From: Nannobrachium achirus
Lineage: Eukaryota > Chordata > Actinopteri > Myctophiformes > Myctophidae
Direction: 5' to 3'
Assembly (NCBI GenBank): GCA_963921795.1
Contig: OY997641.1
Location: 60,028,675-60,092,674 of the forward strand
Length of the DNA: 64,000 nucleotides
Shown: in pieces, positions 49,414 through 63,044 of the stretch
Layout: each line of letters begins with the position of its first letter
How positions within the stretch are numbered: the stretch's first letter is position 1
Position numbers and translations under genes: made by a program
The notes under the pieces: model-generated
Seen by the model: only the letters and a program-made list of their open reading frames with translations
Told to the model about the DNA's origin: nothing
Databases searched by the model: none

Positions 49414-50990
49414 TGTGGTATATATTGGATTCTGGATCACTCAGATTCAGTCAAACGGGGAAGAAAAAATTACCAGTTCTGTGGTTTTCTGTTAGGCTTG
49501 CTCGGTTTTGCTGAATCTCATTCAAATCAACAGCATCTCTGAAGCATCAGCTGTGTGGCACACAGCTTGACGTGTTGGTTTCAAATATGTGCCAGCAGAC
49601 ATATAACAGTAGGTCTACTCTGTCAGATGCTAAAATGGCAGCGTTGCCACATCCATGGAAATTAAGAGACCTGCCTCATTCTGTATGTCAAGTGGTAGGC
49701 TATGTATGTCTCAGTGCTCAAGCCAGGCAGTAGACAGTTTGTTTTTTTCGTTTATCAAAATCTCTGTCCCATTTCCTCTGAACTCGTCCGTTCAGTCGCA
49801 GCCTACTGTAGATGTGGACGACAAGTTTCTGCCGCGGCAACATCGTTCAAGCTGACGTCATGACAACTTTCCTTACAAATTCCATGTGAAGGTTCTGGAG
49901 TGGACGACGACCAGACTCCTTTTTCAGATGTGTGTGTATGTGTGTGAGTGTGTGCACATGCGTGCGTGTGCACGGGAGGCGGTCCAGCGACTTAAATGTC
50001 AAGTGTGACAGCTGAGGTCTGGTGAGGATGCAGTCGCCCTGTAGAGAGATCAAAAAGAGAAAATGTCGAGCTTAACAACGCCCTTCCACCCTGAGCACCA
50101 GCGGGCGCCCTGTGGTTCAGAAGGGATGCTCATGCTGAGTGCAGTGGCAGGAGAAGTTAAAGTAGCATACCCCACGTAACCCCTGTTACGTAAGTACTAG
50201 TTCGGTATTCAACATTCTTGAGTAAAAGTCAGCGGCGGCTCCTTAGAATTGTGACTGGGGGGGCTATGGGGGATCTGGCTTTTTTAGAGCGGGAGCAAAT
50301 TCATTTTGGCAACAAACAATAATGAATAGAACTAATATGACAAACGTGATTCACTCGCACCTAGGTTATGGATAACTGAACAGACCAGATCATTGGCAGT
50401 TGCAGCTCCAAATCTGAGGACTGTAGGTGATCGGATAGGCTTTTTGTGAGGCTGAAGATGCTTTCCAGCATAAAAAAAGTATGTTTTTATAGTATGGTTT
50501 ACATAGAAGTCAGTCAATTGTCTTTCACATATGCATATACATTTTATTTATTTATTCCTTAAATATTTTTCATCAGTATTGGGTTTGTGGGGTGGGGGGG
50601 CTTAGGGGGTGCTAAGCCTTCATCAGGGGCCTTCCTCAGGGGCCCTTCATAAAGCCCCCTCTAGCCCCCCCTCAAAAATGCATGCAGTATGTCCCATTTC
50701 ACAGGTTGGTCATGCATACAAATCTTTTTAACATAGCCAAAGTATACATATACAGTTACCACTGATACTGAGATGTTGGAGGGAACTCTGTCTGTACTGT
50801 GATTTTTCTTTTGCCGACCAGTTTCAAATAAAACACCATAGAAATGATCATAACATACATGTTCTTGAGCAGAAATGTGATCTTTCGATCGCTTGTCATT
50901 CTGTTTCACTCCCAGCAGTGTTGTCTGTCTTCCATTAAAAACAATAAAATACAATACACTATGAAAGAGGACATTAAACTGATCTAATGT
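49414..50990. other. Region 5' of lrrc3c
   Basis: No TATA box or clear first exon was recognised for lrrc3c, whose untranslated leader may be spliced. 50220-50680 has runs of G/C and AGCCTTCATCAGGGGC-type short repeats that look like mobile DNA. Otherwise plain. Confidence 0.35.
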
Positions 50991-51137
50991 CAATCAGTAA
51001 ACCAGAAGTAAAACATTAAAATCAATCATTGATGAATCATCCATGTCTGACCTGCTCGATGAAACACCGCAGAGAGGATTCACCCGTCCAGCTGCATCAT
51101 CCGTCCACTTTCTGCCAGCGGGTTCATATGTATCACT

Positions 51138-51734
<597 letters not shown>

Positions 51735-51735
<1 letters not shown>

Positions 51736-53300
51736 GAGAGAGAGAGAGAGGAGAGGTGGGGTGGGGTGGGGTAAGAGAGGGGGTGAGTTGGAGGATGCAA
51801 GAGAGATTGAGTTTGAGTTAGATAGTGTAAATTGGTGTAAAACACAAATTAGATAAAGAGAAAAATATAGAGAGATAAAGGATGAAAGTCAGAGAAAAGA
51901 GTGGGTAAAGGAGAGAGGGCATGGATTGGTGACTTCTAAACCAGATTGGTATCAAATAATTGAAAATGCTCACGTTGACAGAGCTAATACTTCCACAATG
52001 CAGATTATGAAACCATGGGATACATTTCTTCCCCTCCCTGAACCTTTAGCGTTCTCCTTTTGATTTTAGCTCTTATTTAGTCTTATTGCTGGCACATTAA
52101 CAGAACGGGTACACATTATTGTGTATCATTATTTTATGCTTTAACTATTGAAAAATAGCAGATAAGCTCACAGCGAGTGCCGCGCTGCGAGCTTGTAGAT
52201 CTGCTATTTTTGAAAAATCATGAACATTAGAATTTTGACCCGATTCTATAAGTGTCTTTTGAATCCTTCTAAGGTTTTTTGAAAAACCTTTTCCATGTCA
52301 GCAATCTGGCTTAGCCATTGTCAAAGAAAAGGTCCTTTTCACTTAACTGGAGCTCAGATAGTCTGTTCTTGAGAGACTACTATGTCAGTGGTTCTCAAAC
52401 CTTTTCATGTGAAGGACTCCCAAAATGATATTTATTTGGCCACGGACCCCCATTCAACATATTTAGTTCCAGGGACCCCCCAGAAGCAAAATTTGAGTTA
52501 CAAACGTTCACTTTGAAAATACATATATTCAAAGATTTGCACACATTTTCACGACTTCTTCAAAAATAGCAGATCTACAAGCTTGCAGCGCGGCACTCGG
52601 TGCCGCGCTGTGAGCTTGTATATCTGCTATTTTTCACTGGTTAAAGCATTCAATAGTTCTAGGCCTAAATGGGTTAAGGGAAATATTTGACCGTGCTTTA
52701 CTACTTAAAGCAGAACGTTTTACAGAGACCTTCTAACCTGGGCTGATCCTCTAATGTAGATATTTCTGATCATGTCCTGCCTTGTTGTCACTCCTAGTGA
52801 GAATCATAGTGTCCTAAATCCTGCCTCCTCCTGCGTTTTCATCAGTAGCCTACCACTGTGCCACCGTTTCCGAGCTGAGATCCTACATTGTATGGTAGAT
52901 CACTAGACTGTTATGAAATACATACCGGTATGTCCATTATATCTGTTGTGTCTGGCTGCTGTGATTATTATTATTATTATTATATGACTTTATTATTGAA
53001 CTCTTGTCATTCATGATTTTATGGTCATTTCAATGTTTGTTCCCATTTAATGGAATACTGACCGGTTCATTGATCAATTTTGGTGATATAGTGGTCCAGG
53101 TGATGGGAGGAAGGTACCAATGATCTAGTGTGGGTTGTTAACTACTGCATGTACAGTAGTATGCATGATTTGAACATGCAACCTAAACTTGTTTATCACA
53201 GTAGTGCAATAAAACCTTTTTTGAGCGGTGGTCTCGCCGCTCCTGTGTTTGGCTTTCGCTATCTGTAGCTGGCCGTGTCTGTAGCCTGCCATACCTCTCC
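51735..53300. repeat. Spacer with family-C MITE and two hairpins
   Basis: 52130-52680 mirrors 11110-11480: hairpins at 52149-52218 and 52560-52636 (CGCGGCACTCGGTGCCGCG core), start CAGTGGTTCTCAAACC at 52385, and block CAGAAGCAAAATTTGAG. The remainder holds purine-rich and AT-rich spacer and a (TTA)n run near 52964-52983. Confidence 0.6.
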
Positions 53301-53303
53301 TGA

Positions 53304-53306
<3 letters not shown>

Positions 53307-53385
<79 letters not shown>

Positions 53386-53469
53386 CAAGGGGTCAATCGG
53401 TCAGGGGCCATTGAGGTCAACACAAGCCCAGAAGAGACCAGACCAGAGACACACGCGCACGCACGCTTG

Positions 53470-53543
<74 letters not shown>
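53307..53543. repeat. Two (CA)n microsatellites
   Basis: 53307-53384 (about 39 CA units) and 53470-53543, separated by about 85 bp of unique DNA. Confidence 0.95.
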
Positions 53544-53547
<4 letters not shown>

Positions 53548-53599
53548 CCCACACACACACATAGAAATTTCACTAGCGAGAGTTGGATTAGATCATTTT

Positions 53600-55900
53600 A
53601 AGGTATTTGTACTTGAGTATTTCCAATAGTTTTACTTCTACTACATATACCTCAACCCCTGCATGTACCTCAAGGTGCCCAGGCCTCCACCGCTCAGTTC
53701 ACACAGGTGTGATTTAGAGATCATGGCAGCAGTGGGTGTAGAGCAGACCTGGGCATTGTACGGCCCGGGGGCCGCATGCAGCCCTTTGGTTCACTCTGAC
53801 CGGCCCGTGTACAAATTAAACACAAATTTTACCTCATGCATGGACTAAAGCTGCATTGCTTTTATTTTTTTAGTCACGTACATATGGACGCAATGCATAA
53901 TGTACATCAGCATGTGTGCGTGATCATTGGATGTTGTCTCAATAACAAGCAGGTAGTCAGACTGGTCACGTCAAGACGACCTGCCTTACCTTACCCATCA
54001 AAATGGCTAAAGTGGCTAAGGGTCGATTCACACTCTTATAAAGAGCCTAACTTATTTCGTTTTGGCACTGTCCAGACCCAAATATGGGTTTCCCTCCCGG
54101 TTCGGGAGAGCATCAACCGACTAAACTCGGCTCAGCGGTGATGCAGAAATGTAGTGACCTCCCGACTTAATTTCGGTACTCAGCGGTGTCTTCTCATTAA
54201 TTCAGCCCGGCTCCAAGTTCATATGTTCGGCTGTAAAGCCAAAGAAACAGCGGTCGTTTGGGAGGGAGACACGCCGACTTCCAAATGCTAGGCAGAAGAA
54301 GTGTGTTTTGAGTTAATGGAGGAAAGGTCGATGTTGTAAAAGAGTCCACAGCTAGAAGTACATGACCTTAGGGATGCCAAAAGTGGCCACAAGGGGGCAG
54401 AGTAGCAGAGCATGACACTGAGGAGGGATTTTGCTTATTTCTCATCGTGTGGTGGTTTATTCCTAAACCAGATGGTCACTATACTGACTTGTAAAATGCA
54501 TTGCACTTATGAAAGGTAGTTATTGTTAAACATAGCATAGCTTTTCTGACTTAGGTACATCTTTGTGTAAACAGAAACTCCAGGAGCTCACAGTGGAAAG
54601 TGGTGTGAAGAAGTATCCCCGAAAGCCTATCATCTCCCCTCTCCAAGGGTGATTCAAATAGGCAGACAGACCTTTACTGATCCTGGGAGACATTCACTTG
54701 TCATAGTATAGTGCTGCAGAATTATGAAACAAATATACGGGTAGAGAACATAATGTAAGTGTCAGAGCAACAGTAATTAATCTATTATATAAAGACAACA
54801 TACAGTAAATAGTGCATTTACGGTATATAGCGTCTGTTTTGTATTTTGTTATGGTTGATATCATCCATTTATCAATTCATATTGATAGTTAGATATGAAT
54901 TATGATACATAATTATATGATTCATTTATTAGGTTATATTATGGACTAATGTCTGAATTTACAATATAGGAGACCATGTTTTGGTTGTACTGTAGTTCAA
55001 GCTAGTGGATTACAGGTCATGGTTATACTGTATCTCTGTCTTCTTGTTATGATAATGGGAACAACTCAATGAGTCCCACGATCTAACTGTCATAATCTGT
55101 ATTCTTTATATGTATGTTAACTTACATCTTTGGGAGAGAGAATTAGCAAGCTGCCACTAGGATGGTATGCTCACTGTTTTGTCTCTTTGTCTGAGCAGAG
55201 GAAAGTGGACACCATGCAAAGCACCAACCTGCTCACCGGGAGAAACTAGGGGTGATTTTGCAGCAGTTTGAGGCTGAGCCTTGACTTTGACATGAGATCA
55301 AGTCCCCAGGAAGCAGCCCATACGGGTTTCTATATCAAATAGCAGTATTTAAATTGATAAAGATAGTGTGTTAGTGTAGTGGCTATGTATTTGACACATT
55401 GTAAATGGACAAATAGCTTACAGGCTTTTAGTTGGTTTCACACTTTTCTTGGATTTATCAGTCTCACCCCTGGCCCATTGATATGTGGGCTGTATCTCAA
55501 GTCTGCAAACCATAATATAGAAGAAAGATCATTACACACCATACATTTTTCATGCAATAACAATCTAGCTGTCTCAAACAACCTATAGCAGACCCTTTTG
55601 ACATAGCGTAAGTTTAAAGTGTGTGGGGTGCCAGTCTTGCGCCTATTCACAAATACTTAGCTCTGAACGTGTGATACGGGAATATTCAATGTCATAGAAC
55701 CGGCAGCATTTGCATTTTGGAATGTATTGTCTAATCAGTCACAATTTCTTGGCTATATGCATGTTCATAACGTGATTGTGTCAGTGTATTATTTTCATCA
55801 GTTCCAAATCATTTCAGTGTGCACAGTATGCATACTTGAATAAATATAAATCATAAATGTAAGTGTGAAATGAACTATAACGTGTCAGGTTTCTTATGAT
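53600..55900. other. Spacer, little recognised
   Basis: A hAT-like fragment at about 53744-53800 (GGGCATTGTACGGCCCGGG, GGCCGCATGCAGCCC). The rest is unrecognised, without exon-like structure. Confidence 0.4.
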
Positions 55901-55914
55901 TATTAACAAAACAA

Positions 55915-56514
55915 GAGCTTAGCAGAGTCAGATAAATGACCAGTGTCCTCTCTCATAAGTGTCCATGCCACAGGGCAGGCCAACATCAGTGCTGTGTTTG
56001 CCGACACTGGAAAGCTTCAGTTTTAAAACAAAAAGCTTTGCCACAGACGACCTGTTTTACTTTTATTTCAAAGCCAGCCATCAAATCTTGCTCTGCGGCA
56101 AATATGAAACTGGTTGTTCTATATTAAAAGTATTTTAAAAGCCAAATGACGGGGAAAAGATGGCAAACTACTCTCCTTGTAGTGGTGTATATGTGAGCTT
56201 TTTAACGTCTCCAAACAAAACACAGGAGCACTCGGCACTCCACATGATTTTATTATGAAGTGAAACGTGTCTGCTATGTGCTCCATTTGTTATTTGACTT
56301 CAATATATTTTTCAGTCTGTATTTTATCTGTTTTAAGTTGTAGAGAAAACACAAGTGTCCCAGTATTCTGCAGCACACAGAGCACTGCCCTAGTGGGTTG
56401 AGACTACATGGTTCTCACAAATCCTTTAAGTCCCACCCCCTCCTCCTCTCTCACCATCAGTCTCTCTCTACGCAGACTTTAGTTCAGTGCATCTGAAATA
56501 CGATACTGAAGAGA
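55915..56514 (+). promoter_or_regulatory. H1 upstream region, half of an inverted duplication
   Basis: Matches the reverse complement of 60975-61525 in order: AAGAGCTTA, GTGTCCTCTC.TAAGT, GACACTGG.AA, TTTTAAAACAAAA, CTTGTTTTACTT (or CCTGTTTTACTT), then the promoter. The histone H1-specific AAACACA element is at 56347-56353, followed by TATTCTGCAGCACACAGAG, which is shared by both copies, and TACATGGTTCTCA. No standard TATA box was seen before the start codon. Confidence 0.7.
56347..56353 (+). promoter_or_regulatory. H1-specific AAACACA box
   Basis: AAACACA in the context GAGAAAACACAAGTGTC, 160 bp before the H1 start. The identical element in the same context lies at 61125-61131 on the minus strand for the second H1. 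Confidence 0.65.
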
Positions 56515-57123
56515 ATGGCAGAAGTCGCCCCAGCTCCAGCTGCCGCCGCCCCGGCCAAAGCAGTAAAGAAGAAGGCCGCCGCTAAACCCAAGAAGGACGG
56601 TCCCAGCGTCCAGGATCTCATCGTCAACGCTGTGACCGCTTCCAAGGAGCGGAGCGGTGTTTCTCTGGCCGCCCTCAAGAAGGCTCTGGCCGCCGGTGGC
56701 GTCGACGTGGACAAGAAGAAGGTCATCGTTAAGAACACTGTAAAGAGGCTGGTAGCAAACGGCACCCTGCTTCAGACCAAGGGGACCGGTGCTTCTGGGT
56801 CTTTCAAGCTCAACAAGAAGGCTGAAAAGAAAGCAGTCAAAGCCAAGAAGCCTGCAGCCAAGAAACCCGCCGCGGCAAAGAAATCTCCCAAGAAGGCGGC
56901 AGCCAAGAAGCCCGCAGCCGCTAAAAAATCTCCCAAGAAGGCAAAGAAGCCTGCAGCTGCAAAGAAAGCTGTAGCCAAGAGCCCCAAGAAGGCTACCAAA
57001 AGTCCAAAGAAAGTGAAGAAACCCGCTGCCGCTAAGAAAACACCAGCAAAGAAGGCAGCCAAACCCAAGGCAGCAAAGCCCAAGGCGGCGAAACCCAAGA
57101 AGGCAGCCGCCAAGAAGAAGTAA
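56515..57123 (+). CDS. Linker histone H1, divergent copy
   Basis: 202 residues: a short Ala/Pro/Lys N-tail ([20 protein letters not shown]), the winged-helix globular domain at about residues 27-100 ([20 protein letters not shown] through [13 protein letters not shown]) and a Lys/Ala/Pro tail with at least five SPKK-type motifs. H1 binds linker DNA at the nucleosome dyad and compacts chromatin. The usual GYDVEKNNSR-type segment reads [20 protein letters not shown] here, so it is clearly diverged from the second H1 of the window ([20 protein letters not shown]). It is intronless and followed by a canonical histone stem-loop, as replication-dependent histone genes are. Confidence 0.95.
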   Translation: MAEVAPAPAAAAPAKAVKKKAAAKPKKDGPSVQDLIVNAVTASKERSGVSLAALKKALAAGGVDVDKKKVIVKNTVKRLVANGTLLQTKGTGASGSFKLNKKAEKKAVKAKKPAAKKPAAAKKSPKKAAAKKPAAAKKSPKKAKKPAAAKKAVAKSPKKATKSPKKVKKPAAAKKTPAKKAAKPKAAKPKAAKPKKAAAKKK

Positions 57124-57153
57124 ACAGCCTCACAACAACCAGTTTAACACAAA

Positions 57154-57169
57154 GGCTCTTTTAAGAGCC
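57154..57169 (+). terminator. Histone 3' stem-loop (H1)
   Basis: GGCTCTTTTAAGAGCC in an AAA...ACCCA context, 31 bases after the H1 stop. A purine-rich histone downstream element (GATAAAGAG) follows at about 57182. These are the SLBP and U7 signals for non-polyadenylated histone mRNA. Confidence 0.95.
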
Positions 57170-57790
57170 ACCCACAACTTTGATAAAGAGTTCCTATATT
57201 GTCTTGGTGCTGCCATTCAGGATCGATCAATTATGTGATTAGTTGTCATCAGTGAGAACTTGTATTAATTGATTAAGGTCCGTGTCGTAATAGAACTATG
57301 CAAAATGTCTAAATTAATTTAAGGCAACAAATGGGGCTACAGCCCAGCTAAAATACAATTAATGTATTTAATTACATGTTAACTAATGGTAGTTTGGAAG
57401 TTACATTTTATTTTCACAATCGGAATATAACTCCGTATTAATCTAGCAATATTTTCAGTTTTCTCTTTGCTATGACAATGCTTAATCTAATATGCATTTA
57501 TGCATTATATTTTACTCCACTAGGAATTATTGACATGACATGCCTGACGTGTTCTTTAATCATTTGCCTCCAATAGATAGGACCACTTTTTATGCAAACG
57601 GTTAGTTTTCCATGGCCAATTGGCCATCTTGTTCAATATTTTGTAGAGAAATTATGCTGGTTGGTAAATGTGTTTAACAGTTCGTGTAAAATAAGATAGA
57701 TTTGCCTTGCGAGCGTGCTACACGTCCCTGCGTAATATTGCACGTGTGTGAATAGTGTTTGATTCTACCCTAATACGAAGCAGGGAATTA
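57170..57790. other. Histone spacer
   Basis: AT-rich DNA between convergent H1 and H3 3' ends; nothing recognised. Confidence 0.5.
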
Positions 57791-57815
57791 TTGCTCTTCA
57801 AACAATACATTTGGT

Positions 57816-57831
57816 GGCTCTTAAAAGAGCC
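57816..57831 (-). terminator. Histone 3' stem-loop (H3)
   Basis: Minus-strand GGCTCTTTTAAGAGCC, 28 bases after the H3 stop, followed by a GAAGAGC downstream element at about 57793-57799. Confidence 0.95.
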
Positions 57832-57859
57832 GTTTTGGGGTTTGACAGTGACGGAAAGA

Positions 57860-58354
<495 letters not shown>

Positions 58355-58364
58355 CTATGATTGG

Positions 58365-58960
58365 TCAGTCGTCAGGAACCTCCTTCTTTGGGGAGGTACC
58401 ATAAGTCACTTTCTACCGATTGGTGGGGAACACTTCACACTGGAGCTGCTGTAATAGATAATACTATGGAATACCACTTTCCAGCAAACTGAAAATACAT
58501 TGTGTGTCATATGAGATGAGAAGAAACAAACATGTCTACTTGAGTGACAAAACAACACTTGACACAAGGATGCTTTGATGTATAAAGAGTATGTATGCAT
58601 AATAGTAAAATCATACTCCAATTAATTTTTCCAATTATATCAATGTGCTCAAAGATCTGCCATCATGGACCATGTATTATGTTTTTTTTTTAATAGAAAG
58701 TCAATTAATCCTACAATTAAATACACCAATATAAACCGTTATGCCCAGTTATATTGAATTGTTGACTGAGAAGGCATCTTGTCTCAATATTTAACACGAA
58801 TGTAATTAATGTTGGATAAATTATCAGCTTTCAATGCTGAATTAACTGAGGCACAATCCATGCAATGTACATGTATTGTATTGCCTACAAATGCTCATGA
58901 CAAAATGAGCTTATATGAAATGTACATGTTTAAGTAATGGGGAAAATCTCTTTAAATTGA
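58365..58960. other. Histone spacer H3-H2A
   Basis: AT-rich DNA; nothing beyond the H3 promoter side and the H2A downstream element (AAAGAGATT on the minus strand at about 58946-58954). Confidence 0.5.
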
Positions 58961-58970
58961 AACAGTGGGT

Positions 58971-58986
58971 GGCTCTTAAAAGAGCC
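58971..58986 (-). terminator. Histone 3' stem-loop (H2A)
   Basis: Minus-strand GGCTCTTTTAAGAGCC, 32 bases after the H2A stop; ACCCAC follows as in the consensus. Confidence 0.95.
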
Positions 58987-59018
58987 TTTGTGGGGTTTGT
59001 CAAACGAATGAAGCAGGT

Positions 59019-59537
<519 letters not shown>

Positions 59538-59660
59538 TCAGCATCATCGTCCTCCCTATGGCTCCTCCCAGAGCCCTGCCCCCTGTCTAAAAACTTTGCG
59601 TTCATCCCCAAAGAAGGAGGTTCCTCTGAGTCTGAGGACGTAAGGGAGGACAGGCAGACC

Positions 59661-59704
<44 letters not shown>
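59661..59704. repeat. C-run plus (CA)n
   Basis: About 17 C followed by some 14 CA units behind the H2A promoter. Confidence 0.95.
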
Positions 59705-59708
<4 letters not shown>

Positions 59709-60320
59709 TCAATCCCCTATTCGTTTTTAGTCACAGCAGTTTACAGTAATATTACTAGTCAACTCTTCTTATCGACATGATGAGTCTTTCTCTGTGTTTT
59801 ATTTATTTTCTTATACTATCTAAATTGTATTGAGGAAAAAATAGTGCTATTTTGTTTATACCCTGTATAAAATGACACAATGCAACATAAAGTAGCTCTG
59901 TTTATACCCTCTCCAGCGGTATATATGTTCCCCATTTTCATCTGTTTATATTTTATTTTTGACACTTGCTTTGGTGATATAAACGTATGTTTTCTCATGC
60001 CAATAAAGCTCATTTGAATTGATGTATATCCAATCCCTATGCTATATGATGTGTAATGGTACTTACTATTCATGTCGTGTTGAACCAAAAGGTCGTTAGG
60101 TTTAACACAATATCAGGGGTGGTGGGTGGGTTTGCAAGCATGTGAGGAAAAGGCAAGGAAAAAGTGATTTGGATTAGAACACAGGTCAGCTACGATGTTT
60201 AACGTTTAACCTTGTAATACATTAAATGTATTTTAGCAGGGGCCATTTGTCTCATCTCACATGTGACCGTGGTCCGTGGTGCATAAGTACAATTGAGGAT
60301 ACTCTTATAAAATTCAGGTG
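59705..60320. other. Histone spacer H2A-H1
   Basis: AT-rich DNA; nothing recognised. Confidence 0.5.
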
Positions 60321-60323
60321 GTT

Positions 60324-60339
60324 GGCTCTTAAAAGAGCC
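60324..60339 (-). terminator. Histone 3' stem-loop (second H1)
   Basis: Minus-strand GGCTCTTTTAAGAGCC, 30 bases after the H1 stop. Confidence 0.95.
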
Positions 60340-60368
60340 TTTGTGGGTATAAATGTGGAACTGACAGT

Positions 60369-60974
60369 TTACTTCTTTTTGGGGGCTGCTTTCTTCGCTG
60401 CCTTAGGTTTGGCAACCTTCTTGGCGGGAGATTTCTTGGCTGCTGCGGGCTTCTTCGCCACTTTCTTGGGACTCTTTGTTGCCTTCTTCGGGCTTTTTGC
60501 TGCTACTTTCTTGGCAGCAGGCTTCTTGGCTTTCTTCGGTGATTTCTTGGCGGCTGCGGGCTTCTTTGCTGCAACCTTCTTGGGCTTCTTTGCCGCGGCG
60601 GGTTTCTTGGCGGCAGCGGGCTTCTTTGCTTTGACGGCTTTCTTAGCTGCAGGCTTCTTCGCCTTCACCGCTTCAGCCTTCTTGTTCATTTTGAAAGAAC
60701 CAGACGCACCGGTGCCTTTGAGCTGGACCAGGGTGCCTTTAGCGACCAGGCTCTTGACGGCGATCTTAACGCGGGCCTTGTTCTTCTCCACATCGTATCC
60801 ACCGGCAGCCAGAGCCTTCTTGACCGCAGCCAGGGACACACCGCTCCGCTCCTTGGAGGCGGACACGGCCTTGACGACCAGCTCAGCGACACTGGGGCCG
60901 GTCTTCTTGGGTCGTGGTGCTGCCTTCTTCTTGGCTGCTTTGGCCGGAGCTGGAGCTGGAGCGACTTCTGCCAT
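60369..60974 (-). CDS. Linker histone H1, canonical copy
   Basis: 201 residues. The globular domain spans about residues 26-99 ([53 protein letters not shown]), close to well-known fish somatic H1 sequences. The tail is a Lys/Ala/Pro repeat with several SPKK motifs and ends AAPKKK. It is intronless. It points toward the other H1 with H3 and H2A between them; both the gene and about 0.55 kb of its 5' flank are an inverted copy of 55915-57123. The long open frame on the opposite strand is an artefact of the Lys/Ala codon bias. Confidence 0.96.
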   Translation of the reverse strand: MAEVAPAPAPAKAAKKKAAPRPKKTGPSVAELVVKAVSASKERSGVSLAAVKKALAAGGYDVEKNKARVKIAVKSLVAKGTLVQLKGTGASGSFKMNKKAEAVKAKKPAAKKAVKAKKPAAAKKPAAAKKPKKVAAKKPAAAKKSPKKAKKPAAKKVAAKSPKKATKSPKKVAKKPAAAKKSPAKKVAKPKAAKKAAPKKK

Positions 60975-61124
60975 TATAGTAATTTAGTCCTGTCTTCTCG
61001 AAACTTGATACTGACAAACTGACAGTGAACGCGCTGAAGGGGCTGGTCTTAAACACCACATGAGAACCATGTAGACTCAACCCACAGGGTCAGTGCTCTG
61101 TGTGCTGCAGAATACTGAGACAGT

Positions 61125-61131
61125 TGTGTTT
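61125..61131 (-). promoter_or_regulatory. H1-specific AAACACA box
   Basis: Minus-strand AAACACA in GAGAAAACACAACTGTC, about 150 bp before the second H1 start; paired with 56347-56353. Confidence 0.65.
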
Positions 61132-61529
61132 TCTCCTCAACAAAAAACACATAAAACACAAGTGAATAAAAGTTTTTAAGTCAAAAGAACAAGTGGAGCA
61201 GATAGCAGACTAGTTTCACGTCCTAATAAAATCATGTAAAGCCCTGGGGACTCCTGAGTTTTGTTTTGGGACGTTTATAACCTCTCTACATGGAGAGATG
61301 TTGACCAACTTTCCTTTGTTATTTCTCTTTTAAAATATGTCCAACATACATTACCCTGGCAAATATTCACTGCACAGCAAGGGGAGATGTCTGGCAATGT
61401 ATTACAAGTAAAACAAGTAATCTGTGTCAAAGTGTTTTGTTTTAAAATCATCATTTCCCAGTGTCTGCAAGCACACCTGTCCAGTGGCATGGCAACTTAT
61501 GAGAGGACACTGTGGTCATAAGCTCTTGT

Positions 61530-62500
61530 TTTGTTATTATTCATTTTGACTCATTTCACACCTGTAATTATTGAAGAAAGTCCAATTATATATTGTTTTC
61601 CAATGGTGCCATTTACAACGAAATACATAGGTCAAACACACAAGACACAATTGAATTGTGTATGTAGGTTTATACTCAAATTGTATGATATGTCTATACG
61701 TGTGTATAGGCCTACGCGTGTAAGTAAGGGACCACGATAGCAGTGTTGTTTGTGGATGTAGCAAAACGAATTTGTCAATATACATACAGTATAGCCTATA
61801 TATTATGTTTTTTCACCCCCAAATCCATGGTTGTATGTCAAGGCACTTTTGTAGCGTTGTAGCCAGGCCTTGGCTTGTAGGCTGAGTTTCACACTGCACA
61901 GTGCAAGTGGCCAAGAGGGGTCTGGGGACCACTCCCCAGCAAAATAAGTTAATATAGCATCACAATTATTTTAACCACTTGCATACTTTGACTATCAAAA
62001 AATTTGGCAACGTCACTTTTTCTTGTTTTGTTTTTTTCTCTATCAGTTTGGGGGTAATCTACACAACATATAGGATATATTATACACACCATGATCAGTG
62101 CTTATGGATTCGACCTCACTACAAGCTAAAAAGAATATTTAGGTCAGATCAGAGGCTACTATCATGCTCATACTTGTTGACTGTCCGTAATAAATAAAAT
62201 AAAAAAGAAGAAGAAAAGTATTACATTTGCATATGAATGAGTTTTTTCGAACATAAAAACATTTGCATGTCAATGTCAAGAACAACCACAGTGCAACACA
62301 AACTCAGTGCCATGAGCTAAATTCAGTACTACTGGCCTTAGAATACTAGACAAATCAGTTTACGATAGGGGTGTCCTGTATTTTGCAAGTGTAAAGGCTA
62401 ACACACTACAGATACTGCATTTAAAAGCTCAATTGAAGCCCCTTTTGTAATACAAGCGGTCATAATTTAAGTCGACAGTAAAAGGTTAATCTCTTTTCTT
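61530..62500. other. Histone spacer H1-H2B
   Basis: AT-rich DNA with no recognised gene. CTCTTTTCTTGAAAAG at about 62490-62506 (minus-strand AAGAAAAGAG) is a plausible downstream element of H2B. Confidence 0.45.
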
Positions 62501-62512
62501 GAAAAGATGGGT

Positions 62513-62528
62513 GGTCCTTAAAAGGACC
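62513..62528 (-). terminator. Variant histone 3' stem-loop (H2B)
   Basis: Minus-strand GGTCCTTTTAAGGACC, 27 bases after the H2B stop. Relative to the other five loops, two stem pairs are changed on both sides (CT to TC and AG to GA), so the six-base stem is preserved. Confidence 0.93.
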
Positions 62529-62554
62529 GTTGTGTTTAGAGCAGGCAGGACAGC

Positions 62555-62941
<387 letters not shown>

Positions 62942-62990
62942 CTAGTAGATACTGAAGAAGGATTGACTCCCCATGCGGCTTAGCACCCTT

Positions 62991-62997
62991 ATTTATA
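62991..62997 (-). promoter_or_regulatory. H2B TATA box
   Basis: Minus-strand TATAAAT about 62 bp before the H2B start, with an inverted ATTGG (CCAAT) at 63038-63042. Confidence 0.65.
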
Positions 62998-63044
62998 CCA
63001 ACCCCATGTAAATGAAGGGTACACATCCCTGCACAGGATTGGGT

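Noticed and set aside
49847..50053. Possible first coding exon of lrrc3c
   Set aside because: Contains a CA-repeat stretch and no signal peptide; the leader at 49413 already supplies a complete N-terminus. A role as untranslated exon cannot be excluded.
53836..54141. 101-residue open frame
   Set aside because: No domain, splice context or family resemblance; it adjoins a hAT fragment and is probably chance.
56772..57113. Antisense open frame over the first H1
   Set aside because: Same artefact of the Lys/Ala codon bias.
60226..60987. 253-residue open frame on the plus strand over the second H1 gene
   Set aside because: It is the antisense of the H1 Lys/Ala-rich coding sequence, composed of repetitive Phe/Leu/Ala; the H1 on the minus strand explains it fully.
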